Below are positions 23,301 through 35,039 of a DNA stretch of 64,000 bases, in pieces (within the stretch, counting starts at the first letter, position 1; each line of letters begins with the position of its first letter). The notes below the pieces were generated by a model. The model was given only the letters and a program-made list of their open reading frames with translations. It was not told the origin of the DNA and ran no database searches. The translations under genes were made by a program, and so were the position numbers. Origin of the DNA: Carettochelys insculpta (Eukaryota; Chordata; Testudines; Carettochelyidae); NCBI RefSeq assembly GCF_033958435.1, contig NC_134138.1:264531798-264595797 (forward strand), in the 5' to 3' direction.

Positions 23301-25100
23301 AAAAAATACTCGAGTATCATAATCAAGACATGATGTCAAATGCAAAAAAATATATATATTTACGGTATAATGATTGTTTTTCAATATGATTAATAATCAG
23401 ATGGATTGAGATGATTTAAAAACACAATCTAGTGTTTTTAAAAATAAATCTTAGTTTTATTTTTCACTGAAGTATTACAGAGAGAAAGAGACAGACAGAC
23501 CGACCCATGTACAGGAGGAAAGGAGTTCTTTTGTATTTCTTACCTCTGACTTAAAAATGTTTAATTGATTAATTCAAAAGCTGGGGAAAAATCCTCTACT
23601 GGAAAAATATCTTGAATATTCAGTTTCAACCCCAGTGTGAAATTTCTATCAGAGATTTAATTCTCTCAAAAGGGGTTTAGCAATCACTGATAAACTACCC
23701 CTAACTGCAAAAAGCACTAGCATATGCCACTACAATTCAACAGACCTGCCAGAAGTCAGTATTCTCTCTGTTCAGTGTAAGAGGATTCTCCACATAAATC
23801 ACCAAATCACACAACCTCTGTACTTCATTCACCCAGATTTGTCCTTGTGTCTGCCTCACATTTCGTTCTCCCCTCAGGGATTTTATGCCAAAAGCTACAT
23901 TAATTTGTCCTGCAAAAGCCTTAGTGCTGCTGTCTTCGAGACATTCAGCAGCCGTCTCGATTGCAAAAGAAAAAAAATCTCATTCTGTTTACTACAATTG
24001 AACAACGGCCAAGGTTAAAAAATTGCCTGGTGTCTACCTGAACACACTTCTCAGAGTGACAACAAGGCACATCAGAGCAATAAAGCCACAGCTTCCCTTT
24101 GAATTGCCTAGTGCAAAGGGAGAGAGAACTTATTTCCTGCAAGTGTTGAATGACTCCAGCACCAGGGACAGCTCCCAAAGTCACAGCTCCCCAGTCCTAA
24201 TGCGAAAATGCAGAGGGAAACAGCTTAAATTTGTGTCGCTGGTTCTTGGGGGGAAAAAAACAAACAAACAAACAGGTATTTTCCAAATCATATTTTACTA
24301 CCTTAAAATATTTCCTTCCCTTATCACAACTAGCTTCCAAAAATAATGCTATTATACAGAGCCAAACAAATCAAGGTCATTACCTCAACCATGTGACTTC
24401 GAATTCCTAGCCTAACCTGAGTCAAAAATATTCCTTGTATATATCTACAAAACCCACTCTAAAGGAAATTCCATTACTCCTTATGTGACTACATATTAAC
24501 TTTAACTACCTAAATGATTCTCTAGAGAAATGCTGTGTGAAGCTTATGAATCAATTACATTTGCATTGCAATTCTCATGCTTTAACTCCCTGGTATACTA
24601 AACTCGAGCAATAAAATAAAAATAAAATCCCTTTTTGTCCAGCAACGTGGTTTTGGAATTAACCTGAATTGTGTGCATACATACCTAATCTTTATTGTCC
24701 CAACTTAAAGGGAAAAGGCAGTTGCAATACAGATCTGTGTTCTACATATCCCTCTCCTAATGAGTCTAACTTTGGTAAAGAGGGTTTTCGGTCGTTTAGA
24801 GCAGTGTCAGCAAAAATCATTTGCACATGTTAAATAGCCTTTGTTTCTGGGCTCAACGCTTTTGATTATCAGACAAACAGGCTCAGACATCTGTCGTATT
24901 GAAAACCAAAAAAGATACGCTGCAGGCTAAATTAAAAAAAAAAAATCCAGGGGAGAAAAATGTTCCAGAGACCAATATCAGAGAGCAGCAACTTCGCTTT
25001 CTCGCAGCGACACCTGGCGGGCAATAAGCTGAGCTTTGGCACATTTCCGCTGAGGGTCACAAGACAGCTCTCAGGAGACAGCGTTTCAGAATGCAAAGGT
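20380..25100. other. AT-rich, repeat-poor intron next to DPP6 exon 1
   Basis: I see no transposon, RNA gene or convincing open frame in this 4.7 kb. It has runs of A or T and a short (AT)n at about 23347-23359. Being free of the repeats that fill the rest of the intron, it may include regulatory DNA of DPP6, but nothing in the text shows it directly. Confidence 0.5.
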
Positions 25101-26157
25101 TTCATATCAACCTATTGAGAGGAAAGTGTCAGGTGTCTTTACCTGGTGCAAACTGCCCTAACTGTGGCGCCCCCTCGGCCCCGGAGAAGGCCCGTCTTGT
25201 GTAGCTGTTAGGCGATTCCAGCAGGCCCTGGGAAAAAGTCCAACCCTCTCCCGCAGCGACCTGCCGGCCCTCGGGAGGAACAGGCGGGAAGCTCTGCCGG
25301 GGACTGGAGACTAACTTCTTTTCTCCGCTAGCAAAATAAATCGGCTTCACCCGCACGAAAAGTTTTCAGGGTGGTGCTGGCGGGGGGACAGGGCAAACCC
25401 CAAACTCTTTCCGCCACAGTCCCGCTGGGAACAGGGAATTCGGGGCGCCAGACACCAGCTGACACGCTCAGGGGTCAGAATAAGGGCAAAGTACCAGGGA
25501 GGTCTACCCTCTAGCACCGTTTCCAGCGGAAGCAAGTGTTTGCGCAGGTAGACCGGCCGAACCACCGCGCCTTACCCGCGCCCGCACCCAGCCTCGCCAG
25601 TGCTGGGGACTGGCTGCGCCCCCCCTCCCCTCCGAACAACTGGGAGCAATCTATCCCCGGCCACTGACTCCTGCCCTCCGCCAGTCCCGCCGCGGGCCTG
25701 CAGGGGTCATTTGTTTCTAAGGCAATATGCAAGTGTTTGGCTCTGCGATGGGCAAGGGCCGGGAGCGGAGGGAAGTTGCGCTCCACCGCGTCCCCAGGGC
25801 CGCGTCCCCTCCCCGGCAAGTGGGAGTTTCGAGCAAACCCGAAAGAAAAATGGCCGCGGCGGGCGCTAAGTTCTCCCGGCTGGGCGGAAAGGGCAGGAGG
25901 GGCCAGGTGCAGCTTTGTGCGCCGGGCGAAACTTGCAGCCCGGCTCGGAGGAGGCTCGGCGCTGCTCCCCCGGCCGCTTTCCGAGCGCGGAGCCAGCAGC
26001 GCGGCCCGCGCTTTCGAACCCGGTCGGGACTTCCCCGGGAGAGAGCCCGGGGGGCGGCACGCGGAGCCGGGGGGCACTGAGCGGGACGCAGGGAAAGGAG
26101 GTGGTGGACGGCCCAGCTAACGAATCCCGCCGCCCGACCCAGAGCCGCGGGCCGGAG

Positions 26158-26163
26158 ACTCAC
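26158..26163 (-). promoter_or_regulatory. DPP6: 5' splice donor of DPP6 exon 1
   Basis: On the minus strand the coding exon ends GAG and is followed at once by GTGAGT, a near-ideal U1-binding donor. It falls between complete codons (phase 0), where the known exon 1/exon 2 junction of the long isoform would be. No matching acceptor was sought further left, because intron 1 of DPP6 is very long in other vertebrates. Confidence 0.9.
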
Positions 26164-26361
26164 CTCCTCCTCCTCGCCGTCCCCCCGGGGCTGGTAGTGG
26201 AAGCGGCCGCGGCTCTCCTGTTGCAAGGGCCGGGCGCTCTTGCCCGCGGCGCTGTCCTCCTCGGTGCACGGAGCCCCCAGAAGGCGACTCGCCTCGGGCA
26301 GCGTGGGGAAGGAGCGGGAGGTGTTGATCTTCCCGCTGAACCGCTGGTACAGCGAAGCCAT
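26164..26361 (-). CDS. DPP6: DPP6 first coding exon, long-isoform N-terminus (partial gene)
   Basis: This exon encodes 66 residues, the cytosolic N-terminus of dipeptidyl-peptidase-like protein 6. DPP6 is a type II membrane protein of the DPP4 family that has lost peptidase activity and tunes Kv4 channel trafficking and gating in neurons. Seen: the ATG (complement of 26359-26361) sits in a strong Kozak context (GGCACCATGG). The peptide begins MASLYQRFSGKINTSRSF, which as I recall differs from the human long isoform only at residue 9 (T in human). The tail RGRFHYQPRGDGEEEE matches the human RPRFQYQARSDGDEEDE region. The frame runs exactly to GAG|GTGAGT, giving a phase-0 exon end that fits the known junction before the LVGSNPPQR exon. 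The middle part is shorter than in human, where I recall a Gly/Ala-rich stretch. The open frame continues past the donor to 25717, but that is intron read-through in GC-rich DNA. The transmembrane and beta-propeller exons lie outside the window. Confidence 0.93.
26248..26270 (-). promoter_or_regulatory. Possible atypical RE1/NRSE (REST) site inside exon 1
   Basis: The plus strand reads GGCGCTGTCC (26248-26257), an exact right half-site of the REST/NRSF element in reverse orientation. It is followed after a 5-bp spacer by GGTGC, the first half of the left half-site. A canonical RE1 has about 2 bp between these parts, so this is at best a non-canonical site. It overlaps codons for the EEDSAAG part of DPP6, so coding constraint alone may explain it. 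DPP6 is neuron-enriched, which makes the idea plausible but unproven. Confidence 0.25.
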
Positions 26362-27260
26362 GGTGCCGGCGCAGGGGGGCGAGAGAGGCGCTCTGAGGGG
26401 TGGGGGTTACAGCGCGCCCCACACACGACAGCTCTCCTCCGTGGCGCATCCGTGCAGCTGGGGGCGCGAGGCGGGCAGCATCTGTACTCCGCTCCCTCCC
26501 TTCTCCCGCGGCTCTGGAGCGAGGAGGGCTGAAAACCCAGCCCCAGGAGTGTTGCACCAGCCCACGGGGTCGCAAGCCGCAGGGAGAGGCCGAACCCCAG
26601 CTAATGGCGCCGGAGAGGATGGGGGTTCAGTGGGGTGCAGGGGCGGCGGGCTGATCCCCCGTCCGCGCCTCCCAGGCTGGCCAGCCGCCTCCGAGGTCGC
26701 CTGGCCCGAGCGCCGCGGAGCGGGCGGCGAAGCGGAGCCTCATTCAAAGCACGTTGCTCCGGTGGGCAGCGAGGGCGAGCCGCGCTCCGGCCGGCTCCCC
26801 GGGGGAGAGAACTTGCAAAGGAGCCGAAGCCGCCTGAGCTCGGCCCGGGGGGCGGGACCCGGCGGCTGGGAGCGGGAGCCCGGCGAGGTGCCTCGGCTGG
26901 AGTCGCAGCGGTGCCGCTAGCGGGCTCCGAGCCGGTCCCGGTTCCGGGGCGCTCTGATCTCCGGCGGTGAGCAGTGATCCCTCCGAAGCTGGCTGGGAGG
27001 GGGGGAAGGGAGAGGGACTGCCCAGCCCCCACCCCGCCCTCTTCACCGTGTGGTTTCGCTTCTCAGTTTGTGCCCCTCACTCTTTTCCTATTAATTCATT
27101 TTGCTGCAGTAAAACGTGCTTCAGCGCCCCTCTGTGGAAATCCGCCGAACTGAGCTCCTCGCCCGAGGAGCTAGCGATAAACAAACGGGAACAGCCGGGC
27201 AAAAACCACTGGGGTAGGGGACGAAGCCGGTTGGGGGGGGATTTCGCCCTGGGGCGGTAG
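26362..27260 (-). promoter_or_regulatory. DPP6: Probable DPP6 5'UTR and core promoter region
   Basis: Transcription of DPP6 must start to the right of the ATG at 26361 and most likely inside the CpG island. Sp1-type GC boxes are visible, for example GGGGGGCGGG around 26847-26856 and CACCCCGCCC near 27029-27038. I see no convincing TATA box, which fits a dispersed CpG-island start. The exact start site cannot be read from sequence alone. Confidence 0.55.
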
Positions 27261-27269
27261 CCCTCACCC

Positions 27270-30180
27270 TTCTGCAGTTAGAGGGAAAAAGCCATAGGAG
27301 CTGGGCTTGGCGCGGTGTTCATTTCAAGGCTAAATGGGGCCACTAATTAATGCATTTTTACAGCTAATGGAGGAGAAAATGTGCACCTGATTAAAGTGGG
27401 CCCGCGGGATTCTGCAAAAGACGCCCAACATGTTGGCAATGTGATTACTTCGGCAGAGATGGGTACAATTCATCTTCTCTGAGCATCAGGCGCCTGGGTT
27501 TCCATAGCAACAGATGCTTAGGTTTTAAAGTCGGAGGCCAAGGAGAGAGTACCCAGAGTTGCCATCCCCTTCCCTTCCTTCCACAAAAGTCTTCTCTTCT
27601 CTTTAATATCCAAGTTAACTAATAGCTGTGGTAATTACCCACCTTTAGACGGATAACACCCAACATAAGGCATACCTCCCCATGCCTACATACAGATCAT
27701 TCAAGGTACTTAGAAAATCTTTTCCTTCCATTCTAGTTTAAGGAATGGATCCTATAGAGAAATGTATTCATTTTTAAACCCTTGGATCTTCCTTTTGTTT
27801 GATTACAAAAATAAGTCCACAGTTCCCTATATATTTTTAAATAACTTACAACACATTTTGAAAAAAAATAAGCAGTTTTTCAATTAACCTGATTTTCTTC
27901 TGTTAAAACACCCATCATGTCACTTTATACCCAAACTATTTTCATGCCACTGTTTTTTATGTCTTGAAAGTCAGGGCTGGAAAGCCATAACATTTAGATG
28001 AAAAGGAACCCTGATCTCCTGGGGAGGGGGGGAAAGCACACACACATGCAGTGCTTCCTTCCTGACTGCACTTGAAAGAAAGAATACTCATTTTGATCTT
28101 CAGAACTTAGATCCTGACATTTAATTAAAACTAGAAGGTGAACTCATGACTCTTAGAAGTAAAGGTCTTGGTATGCATTCTGCCACAGCTGCCTAAATGC
28201 AACCAATACAACGTTCCATAGGTCAGCGGTCTAGTTGATTGATTCATGGCTCTGTCCCCAGTGAACTGAACATTAGTCCCCAGCCCTTGTCAGTTTCCTC
28301 ATTTAAATCTCATTATGATCACTGGAAAATTGCATGAACAAATCAGTGAACTCTTGTGGGATTTCCTGACTAATTGGAATTATTAGCAACAACCATCAAT
28401 GCAAAAGGGTAACAAGAACCAAAATAAAAGGAAAATAATAGTTGTAGGGTGTTTTTAAAAAGAAGCACAAGATGGGTAAAAAGGGAGCATCAAAGGCATC
28501 AATAAAAAGGCAAAAATAGCACAGAAAACATGGATACTTGCACAAGGTGAGAAAAATAACTGATAACACAAAAAAAAGAAAAAATGTATCTGGTCTAATC
28601 CACAATTAAAAAGCAAAAGATTAAGATCCCCGAGCAGCCAATATAAGTTTAATAGTCAACTATTTTTTCAATTCTTGATAACAGAGATTTCAAGTTTGGA
28701 GTCTACCCATGCATATCGTAGCTAGGGTGGGTGCGGGTGGGTGCACGGATGCACACAACACTACATTAAAATGGCATTACCATCATTAAGTCAAAATACT
28801 CAAAATAATTAATGCCCTGATCCTGCAATTGCTTGTGTGCAGGTGAATTTCTGTCGCCAACCATCTTCAATGGTTTTCTACGAGGGCTAGGAAGTCTGCC
28901 TGTGCGCAGGAAGTCTCAGTACGAGAATCTACAACTGCACATGCAACTGAACTTAAGCCCTCTTGTGCATATACATTATGATTAGGCTTGGAAGGATTAG
29001 ACTTTTTATCAGTGAATTGATTTCACTGTATGCATATAAACCAACAAAAATGCTTCCATCAACACTAACTGAAATTTACAATAGACAAACTAAGAAAAAA
29101 TGAAGCTTGCAAACAGAGTTTAATTTATGAATATTTATTTGGTACATTTTGATATGTGATGTCGACCATCTGTCTTTAATGATTATAAATCTTTAACTTT
29201 TTGACTCTCAATACCAATCAATGGTCATTACATGATTGTCTGATCTCTCTTGTTGTCTGACTCACTCCCCAGAAGTTTTCCCACTAGGAACATTTATATG
29301 GGACAGTGTAAAATGCTTAAAAATAATCATCAATATTATTTATCAAAATTATTAAAAGCTAAACATTGACTTCTATCAAGCCTAATTATGATATATCCAT
29401 ATTGCAAAGCCAGCACAGAACCCAGTAACCACAGTTCAATGCCTGAAACATAGTGCGCCCTTTGTCTTCTTTCATTTTTGTTCTTCATTCACTGCTCATG
29501 CATGCACTGAGTGATGCTGGTCTGTGTATGTGATCATTATACATATGTATCCTGGTGGCACAGAGAGCTGGATAGCTCTTCCCCATGCAAGTTAAAAGTT
29601 CTAGAGTTTGCAAGGTAATACCCAACTGGCAATATATAACTTGTACAAATGTGGTTTCATTACAGAAAGAAAGCAAGTCATCTTGGGATGATATAAAGGA
29701 AGTCATATATATTGCGAAATAAACTTAGACATCAAACATAAAAGCTTCCAAAAGTACGAATACTGAATCCTAAGGCACTTAATTAGTCTCCTTCTTAAAA
29801 AATCCTGTCCTTGCCCCACATCCTGGGAACAAAACTGAAGACAAGAATAAGACCATTAAAAACGCATATGATTCCTCCCGAATTTCCTGATAATCTAGTC
29901 TAGGATACAATATTATACACAGAATACAAGTTCCTAACTAGTAACATTTCTTTCTCATTCACTCTCTCTCTTTCTATATGAAGTAGACATTCTACTGTGT
30001 TTTAATGATATTTTAAAACATACAATGAGATCGGCAAGTCTTGATTTAATTCTAAATGGAGTAAACAATCTAGGAAGTGAATACAGCTAAATCTCTCAAT
30101 AATAATCATCAGAATGTAACTAAATTGGACATACTTATAAGAGGGAAATACCCACCAAAGTAGCATTTAACTTCAAAAAG
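27270..30180. other. Repeat-poor DNA upstream of DPP6
   Basis: This is the region 5' of the CpG island on the DPP6 strand. No gene or clear transposon is seen. A weak relic of a self-complementary amniote repeat (CCCTGATCCTGCAATTGC) may lie near 28812. Confidence 0.45.
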
Positions 30181-32366
30181 AGGAATAACACAAAAATGAG
30201 AAAGGTTGTTAAATGGAAATTGAAAGGACTGTCACCAAAGTTAAATGTGTGCAAGCTGAAAGGAAACTACTAAAAAAGACACTGAACGTATACGCAAAAT
30301 AGGGGGGGGGAAAAAAAGGAAGATGATAAAAAAAAGTGCCACCAGGGCTAATCAACCAAGTTAAAGAGTCAGTCAGAGGCAAACACATCCTTTGCAAACT
30401 GGAAGTCAAATCCTAGTGAGGAAAATAAGAAGCATAAACTCTGGCAAATATAAAAAGATAAAAAATAGGCCAAAAATCTGATGAGAAATTAGGAAAAGCT
30501 ACAAAAACTAAACAGCAAATACATAAATAAAGAAATAAATCAAGTAGATCAGAAGCAAAAAGCCAACCAACCAGTCAGTGGGGCCACTGCATGATCAATC
30601 TGCTAAAGAAACATTCAAGATGGACAAGGCCTTTGTTGAGAAACTATATTAATTCTTTGCATCAGTCTCCCCTGCAAAGGATGTCAGGGAGATTCCCACA
30701 CTGAGCCATTCTTTCCAGGTGACAAATCTCAGGACTGAGGCATCAATGGAGGAGAATTTGGAACAAACTGATAAACTGAACAGTAGTAAGTGACCTGGAA
30801 CCATCTGGTTCTGAAAACTCATATGAAATTGAAGGAACTACTAACTGTGAAGTGTGACTTATCCCTTAAATCATCCTTTAAAACACATTAATGGAGGGTA
30901 AAAGGCTGCAGGGGTAATCTTAGCAACTACAGTCCAATATTCCTAACTTTGGCACTAGGCAAATTGGTTGAAACTGTAGTAAACAGAATAATCAGAAACA
31001 TAGCCAAATACAATTTTTTGGGGAGAAGTCATCATGCCTTTTGTGAAAGGGAAATCATGCCTCACCAATCCATTAGGGATGGAGTCAAACATATGAACAA
31101 GGTGATCCACTTGACATAATTTAGACTCTCAGAAAGACTTTGACAAAGTCCCACATCAAAGACTCTTAACCAAAGTAAGCAGTCCGGGAACAAGAGGAAT
31201 GTCTTCTTCTGGATCAGTAATTGGTTAAAAAAAATAAGAAATAAAGGATAGGAATAAGTGGTCCATTTTCATAATGGAGAAAGGCAGATAGTAGGGTTCC
31301 CCAAAGGGCCTGGACTGTGATTTGAACTGTTCAACATGATGATAAATTATCTGGTAATGCAAAGAGCAAGTTAGCAAGGTTTCCAGAAAATACAAAAATA
31401 TTCAATATAGTGAAGACCAAAATTAGCTGTAAAGAGTTACGAAGGGCTCTCACAAAACTGAATGACTGGACAACAAAATGCCAAGTGAAATTCAATGTTG
31501 AAAAATGAAAAGCAACGCACATCAGTAAATTTAATCCCACATGTACATCCAAATGAAAAAGATCTAAACTAACTGTTATTGCTCAAGAAAGAGAATGCAG
31601 CATCACTACAGATAATCCTTTGAAAATGTCCACTCAAAATGCAATAGCAGTCAAGAACAACAATACAATATTAGGAGCTATTAGGAAAATAACAGATTTT
31701 TAAGACAGAAAATATCACGACTGTGTAAAGCCCTGGTATGCCCACGTCTTAAATACTGCTTGCAGTTTTGATGACCCTCATCTCAGGTATATAAAAGAAC
31801 AAAAAAAAAAAAAAGGATTAGGGATGTAGGACAGCTTCCATATAAGGAGAGATCAAAAAGATTGGGACTGTTCATTTTAGAAAGAGAAGACTAAAGGGAG
31901 ACATGATGGTGTATAAAATCACAAATGGTTTGAAGTAGTAGTGCTCTTTACTGCTTTACGTAGCACAAGAACCAGGAATCACTCAATGGAATTAAGAAAC
32001 AGAATGTTTAAAGCAAACACAAGGAAGTACTTCTTCACACAATATACAGTCAACCTGTGGAACGCATTGCCAGTGGATACACTGAAGGCTGACAGTGTAA
32101 CTGGGTTCAAAAAAGAATTAGATAAGTTCACGGAAGAAAGATCCATCAGTGGTGATTTGTCCAGAGGGTTAAGGTTGAAATCTATATTATGGGTGTCCCT
32201 AAAACTCTGAGCGCCAGAAGCTGGGCATGGACAAGACAAGATGGATCATTTGATAATTCCCTGATTATATTCAATCCCTTTGATGGATGGTGCTGACCAC
32301 TGTCTGAAGACAGGACACCATGCTGAAGAGATTGTTGGTCTGACCTAGTATGACTGTTCTTATGTA
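30180..32366 (+). mobile_element. Decayed CR1/L2-like LINE
   Basis: Plus-strand remnants in order: GGCATCAATGGAGGAGAATT (EASMEENLEQ-like, about 30740), then TCAGAAAGACTTTGACAAAG with CACATCAAAGACTC (about 31128-31165, the 'FQKAFDTVPHQRL' motif), then TTTGAACTGTTCAACATGAT (FNxFxND region), and an 89-codon end frame (31941-32210) reading RKYFFTQYTVNLWNALPVDT. The 3' end GGTCTGACCTAGTATGACTG plus TTCTTATGT (to 32366) is the same as in the younger copy that ends at 42266, so both belong to one family. Many stops and indels make it dead. Confidence 0.75.
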
Positions 32367-34198
32367 AAGGTGAGACAATATTCCTTTTTATGTTCTGCTT
32401 GCTCTTCAAATTATTTAAAACCCATATTTGAGTCCTATCAACAGAAAGCTACCATAAATTAGGGTGAGCCTGACTGACTGCCTTTTAGGGGTAAATAGAA
32501 CACATCATTTTTGTACAAGACTTCTCAAAATGGCATTTTCAGAAAAAAAGGCTTACTATTGTTTCTCCTCTTCTTTTAGTATTACCATTTCACATGATGA
32601 AGAAGTTTAAGGATTGCTAACAGAGTTCATGTTCCACCTTTATATCCTTTTGTTAGAAAATGTATGCCTCTATTTACTTTTGAACATGACAGCCAGATGC
32701 TATAGCATATGTTGTATGAAAATGGCTAGACAAACAACGCTTCCTACTGTCTTATTTTCATATGTTCATAGTCACAAGTAGTAAGACGCTATTTTTAAGG
32801 AGAGACATCAACTATAGTGACTTTCAAATTGGAACCACTTTGATACTTCTGAACAGAAAATATCCCTTTTTTAACAACTCATTTGAGAGAATTCCTTAAT
32901 CTGGATGCAAACACAGTATTGAAGATTTAAGCTATGACTAGTACAGACTGCCGAGACATAGAATACTTTGTCTAATAATTTTTATGCTTATTGTGATTGG
33001 CTTGTGTGAATAAACTCTCTTCCTTGGAAGAAGATAAAATATTTATCAATTTTTTTCTCTTGGAGCCCTAATGGTCATCAAAGTCTTGCCTTTTCCACCA
33101 GCTAGTTGGACATTAGCTTTAGCCTAGCCTATAATACTAATTCCATGGAATGAGGCTAGCTGCTCTGCAAAATCTAATCAATGGTTCGCTTGGGAAATAG
33201 AGGGTGACACCACAAAATTTGTAGCTGTTCTTCACACATGATCTCATTTACCTCGACCTTAAAAAAATAATGCCAGAGATATTAAGTACTAGCTTGTCAA
33301 ACACTAAACAGAATTCTTCTGCTCCTATAAGACACTGTTTTGCTCAGAACTTTCAATTTATGAAACTCTAATGGCTCAGGCATCTGTCATCTATTTATTT
33401 GTGACTGCGTGCCCTGTAAAAAACAGAAGAGCAAAAATCTCTTTTTTCTGTGTCAAACGAGTATTCTGCACCAGATTAACAATCTCCAGGGACGTGCTTG
33501 CTCCATTTTTTTTTTTTTAAATCTAATAGCTGAGCTAAGAAGAACAAACAGGTGGCTCTTGTGTGACAGCATCAATAACACTTAAACCCCACAGCTGATG
33601 TTTAGGAAAATACAGGACCCTGAATGAATGCACAAAACTTGAACTGATTTCGCTGACAACTGGGAGGAAATGTGCCATTTGAGAGAGCCATACAATACTA
33701 TTCAGCTACACTTTGTACAGCTTTTTTGGACAAACTGCATTTCAAACCAATATCTCAACTAAATAATTATTTTGAACAAACAAGCGGACAGTGCTGATTC
33801 TAGAAGACAAATTGGAAAGGCAAAGGAAGGATTTATTCCAAGTGCTAAGGTTAATCGGACAAGTAATAGTTCAGCCTTTATGGCTGAAAATAAATGGTTT
33901 TTCTGATCCTGAGTGGAGAGGGTACAGTCGGGAAAAAATAGTTTCCCAGGCTCTGTGGCTGGAATGCTCAAGTGCTGCAGGAGTGGGAGTTGAGGGAGAG
34001 GTGAAACTGTCCAGGAAGGAGCAAAAGAAATGGTATCCAGACATAAGGAATTAAGGATGCGTTGGAACAAGAAGCTCCAGGATTCCAGGCAGGGGTGAAA
34101 ATGAACTCCAGAAGATGTAGGACAGAAAAAAAAATTGAAGAAGGGAAGCAGAGAACAAAGTTAACAGACAGAAAAGCAGATGGTGACAAGGACTATGG

Positions 34199-34482
34199 GG
34201 CTACATCTACGCTATAGAGTTATGCTGAAATAAAAGCCGTTATTTCGAAATAGCTTTGCTTGCATCTACACTATGCACATGGTATTTTGAAATAAGTTCA
34301 AAATAGCAGGTGTGTTATTACAAAATCGGTAAACCTCGTTGAATGAGGAACAATGCCTATTTCAAAATAGGCACTGTTAAGACACAGAATAGCACTATTT
34401 CAAAATAAGTCACAATGGTGTCCAACCACACTATTTTGAAACAGTGCTGTGCCCAGAAGTGCTATTTCAAAATACATTTTGG
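34199..34482. mobile_element. Partial fold-back element, family B
   Basis: It starts GGGCTACATCTACGCTATAG and continues with GTTATTTCGAAATAGC, ATTTTGAAATAAG and TATTTCAAAATAGGC words typical of family B. No matching right terminus (TGTAGAC...GCC) is found before family-A sequence begins at 34483, so it is truncated or interrupted. Confidence 0.55.
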
Positions 34483-34700
34483 CCATGTCTACACTAGCCA
34501 AAAACTTCGAAATGGCCATTCAAATGGCCATTTCGAAGTTTACTAATGAAGTGCTGAAATACATATTCAGCGCCTCATTAGCATGCGGGCGGCCGCGGCA
34601 CTTTGAAATTGACGCGGCTCGCCGCCGCGTGGCTCATCCAGAGGGGGCTCCTTTTCTAAAGGACCCCACCTCCTTCAAAGTCCCCTTATTCCCATCTGCT
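34483..34700. mobile_element. Half of a family-A fold-back element
   Basis: It begins GGCCATGTCTACACTAGCC, followed by AAACTTCGAAATGGCCATTC with its own reverse (ATGGCCATTTCGAAGTTT), then GCGCCTCATTAGCATGC, an unusually CpG-rich part (GGCGGCCGCGGCAC, GACGCGGCTCGCCGCCGCG), and CCCACCTCCTTCAAAGTCCC. Only one arm is present; complete copies lie at 46.3 and 47.4 kb. Confidence 0.55.
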
Positions 34701-34907
34701 CATAGAATGGCCTCTTTCAACTTTTGCCCCCACCCGCTGAAAAACTTCAGGTATATTACAGTGGCTGAGGGCCATTTTCATAGACTAACTCTGAACAGCA
34801 CTCATGAAGAGTTGACCCAACAGGTGAACAATGGAGAAAAAATACACTGATCCGAGGCCAGACAAGATCTTAAAAGTTTGTTGATTGAATGGCACAAGAT
34901 ACCAGTG

Positions 34908-35032
34908 TCAGAGGGGTAGCCGTGTTAGTCTGGATCTGTAGCAGCAACGAAGGGTCCTGTGGCACCTTATAGACTAACAGAAAAGTTTAGAGCATGAGCT
35001 TTCGTGAGTTAACTTCACTTCTTCATGCTCTA
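34908..35032 (-). repeat. Hammerhead-type repeat with a perfect 12-bp target-site duplication
   Basis: The element (125 bp) reads on the plus strand TCAGAGGGGTAGCCGTGTTAG ... TATAGACTAACAG ... GAGCATGAGCTTTCGTGAG ... CTTCTTCATGCTCTA. On the minus strand it has TGAAGA (35020-35025), a GTGA/TCAC stem, GAAA (35000-35003) and the mini third stem AGC-TCAT-GCT followed by C, the expected cleavage base. AAGATACCAGTG occurs exactly at 34896-34907 and again at 35033-35044. The insertion lies at the start of a hAT element whose terminus CAGTGGTTCTTGATC begins at 35040. Confidence 0.72.
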
Positions 35033-35039
35033 AAGATAC

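Larger units (their letters stand above)
1..26163 (-). other. DPP6: 5' part of DPP6 intron 1
   Basis: This follows from the minus-strand exon 1 and its donor at 26158-26163. The stretch holds only repeats and non-coding DNA. I did not see another DPP6 exon, including alternative first exons, but short exons could escape reading by eye. Stretches without recognised features: 1-890, 1110-2070, 7000-8070, 11030-11360, 11550-13290, 13745-15930 and 20380-25100. Confidence 0.85.
25130..27265. promoter_or_regulatory. CpG island covering DPP6 promoter, 5'UTR and exon 1
   Basis: Base composition changes sharply from AT-rich DNA to GC-rich, CpG-dense DNA between about 25.13 and 27.27 kb, and returns to AT-rich on both sides. 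This is the only such stretch in the window and it is centred on DPP6 exon 1, as expected for a neuronal gene with a CpG-island promoter. Many overlapping open frames occur here on both strands; they are by-products of high GC content and show no family similarity apart from the DPP6 frame. Confidence 0.88.

Noticed and set aside
25717..26163. Continuation of the DPP6 frame to 214 codons on the minus strand
   Set aside because: A perfect GTGAGT donor follows codon 66, and the downstream peptide has no resemblance to DPP6; this is intron read-through in GC-rich DNA.
25511..27046. Many long open frames on both strands in the CpG island (up to 226 codons)
   Set aside because: They overlap in all registers, are rich in Gly, Ala, Arg and Pro, and carry no domain; high GC content lowers stop frequency.
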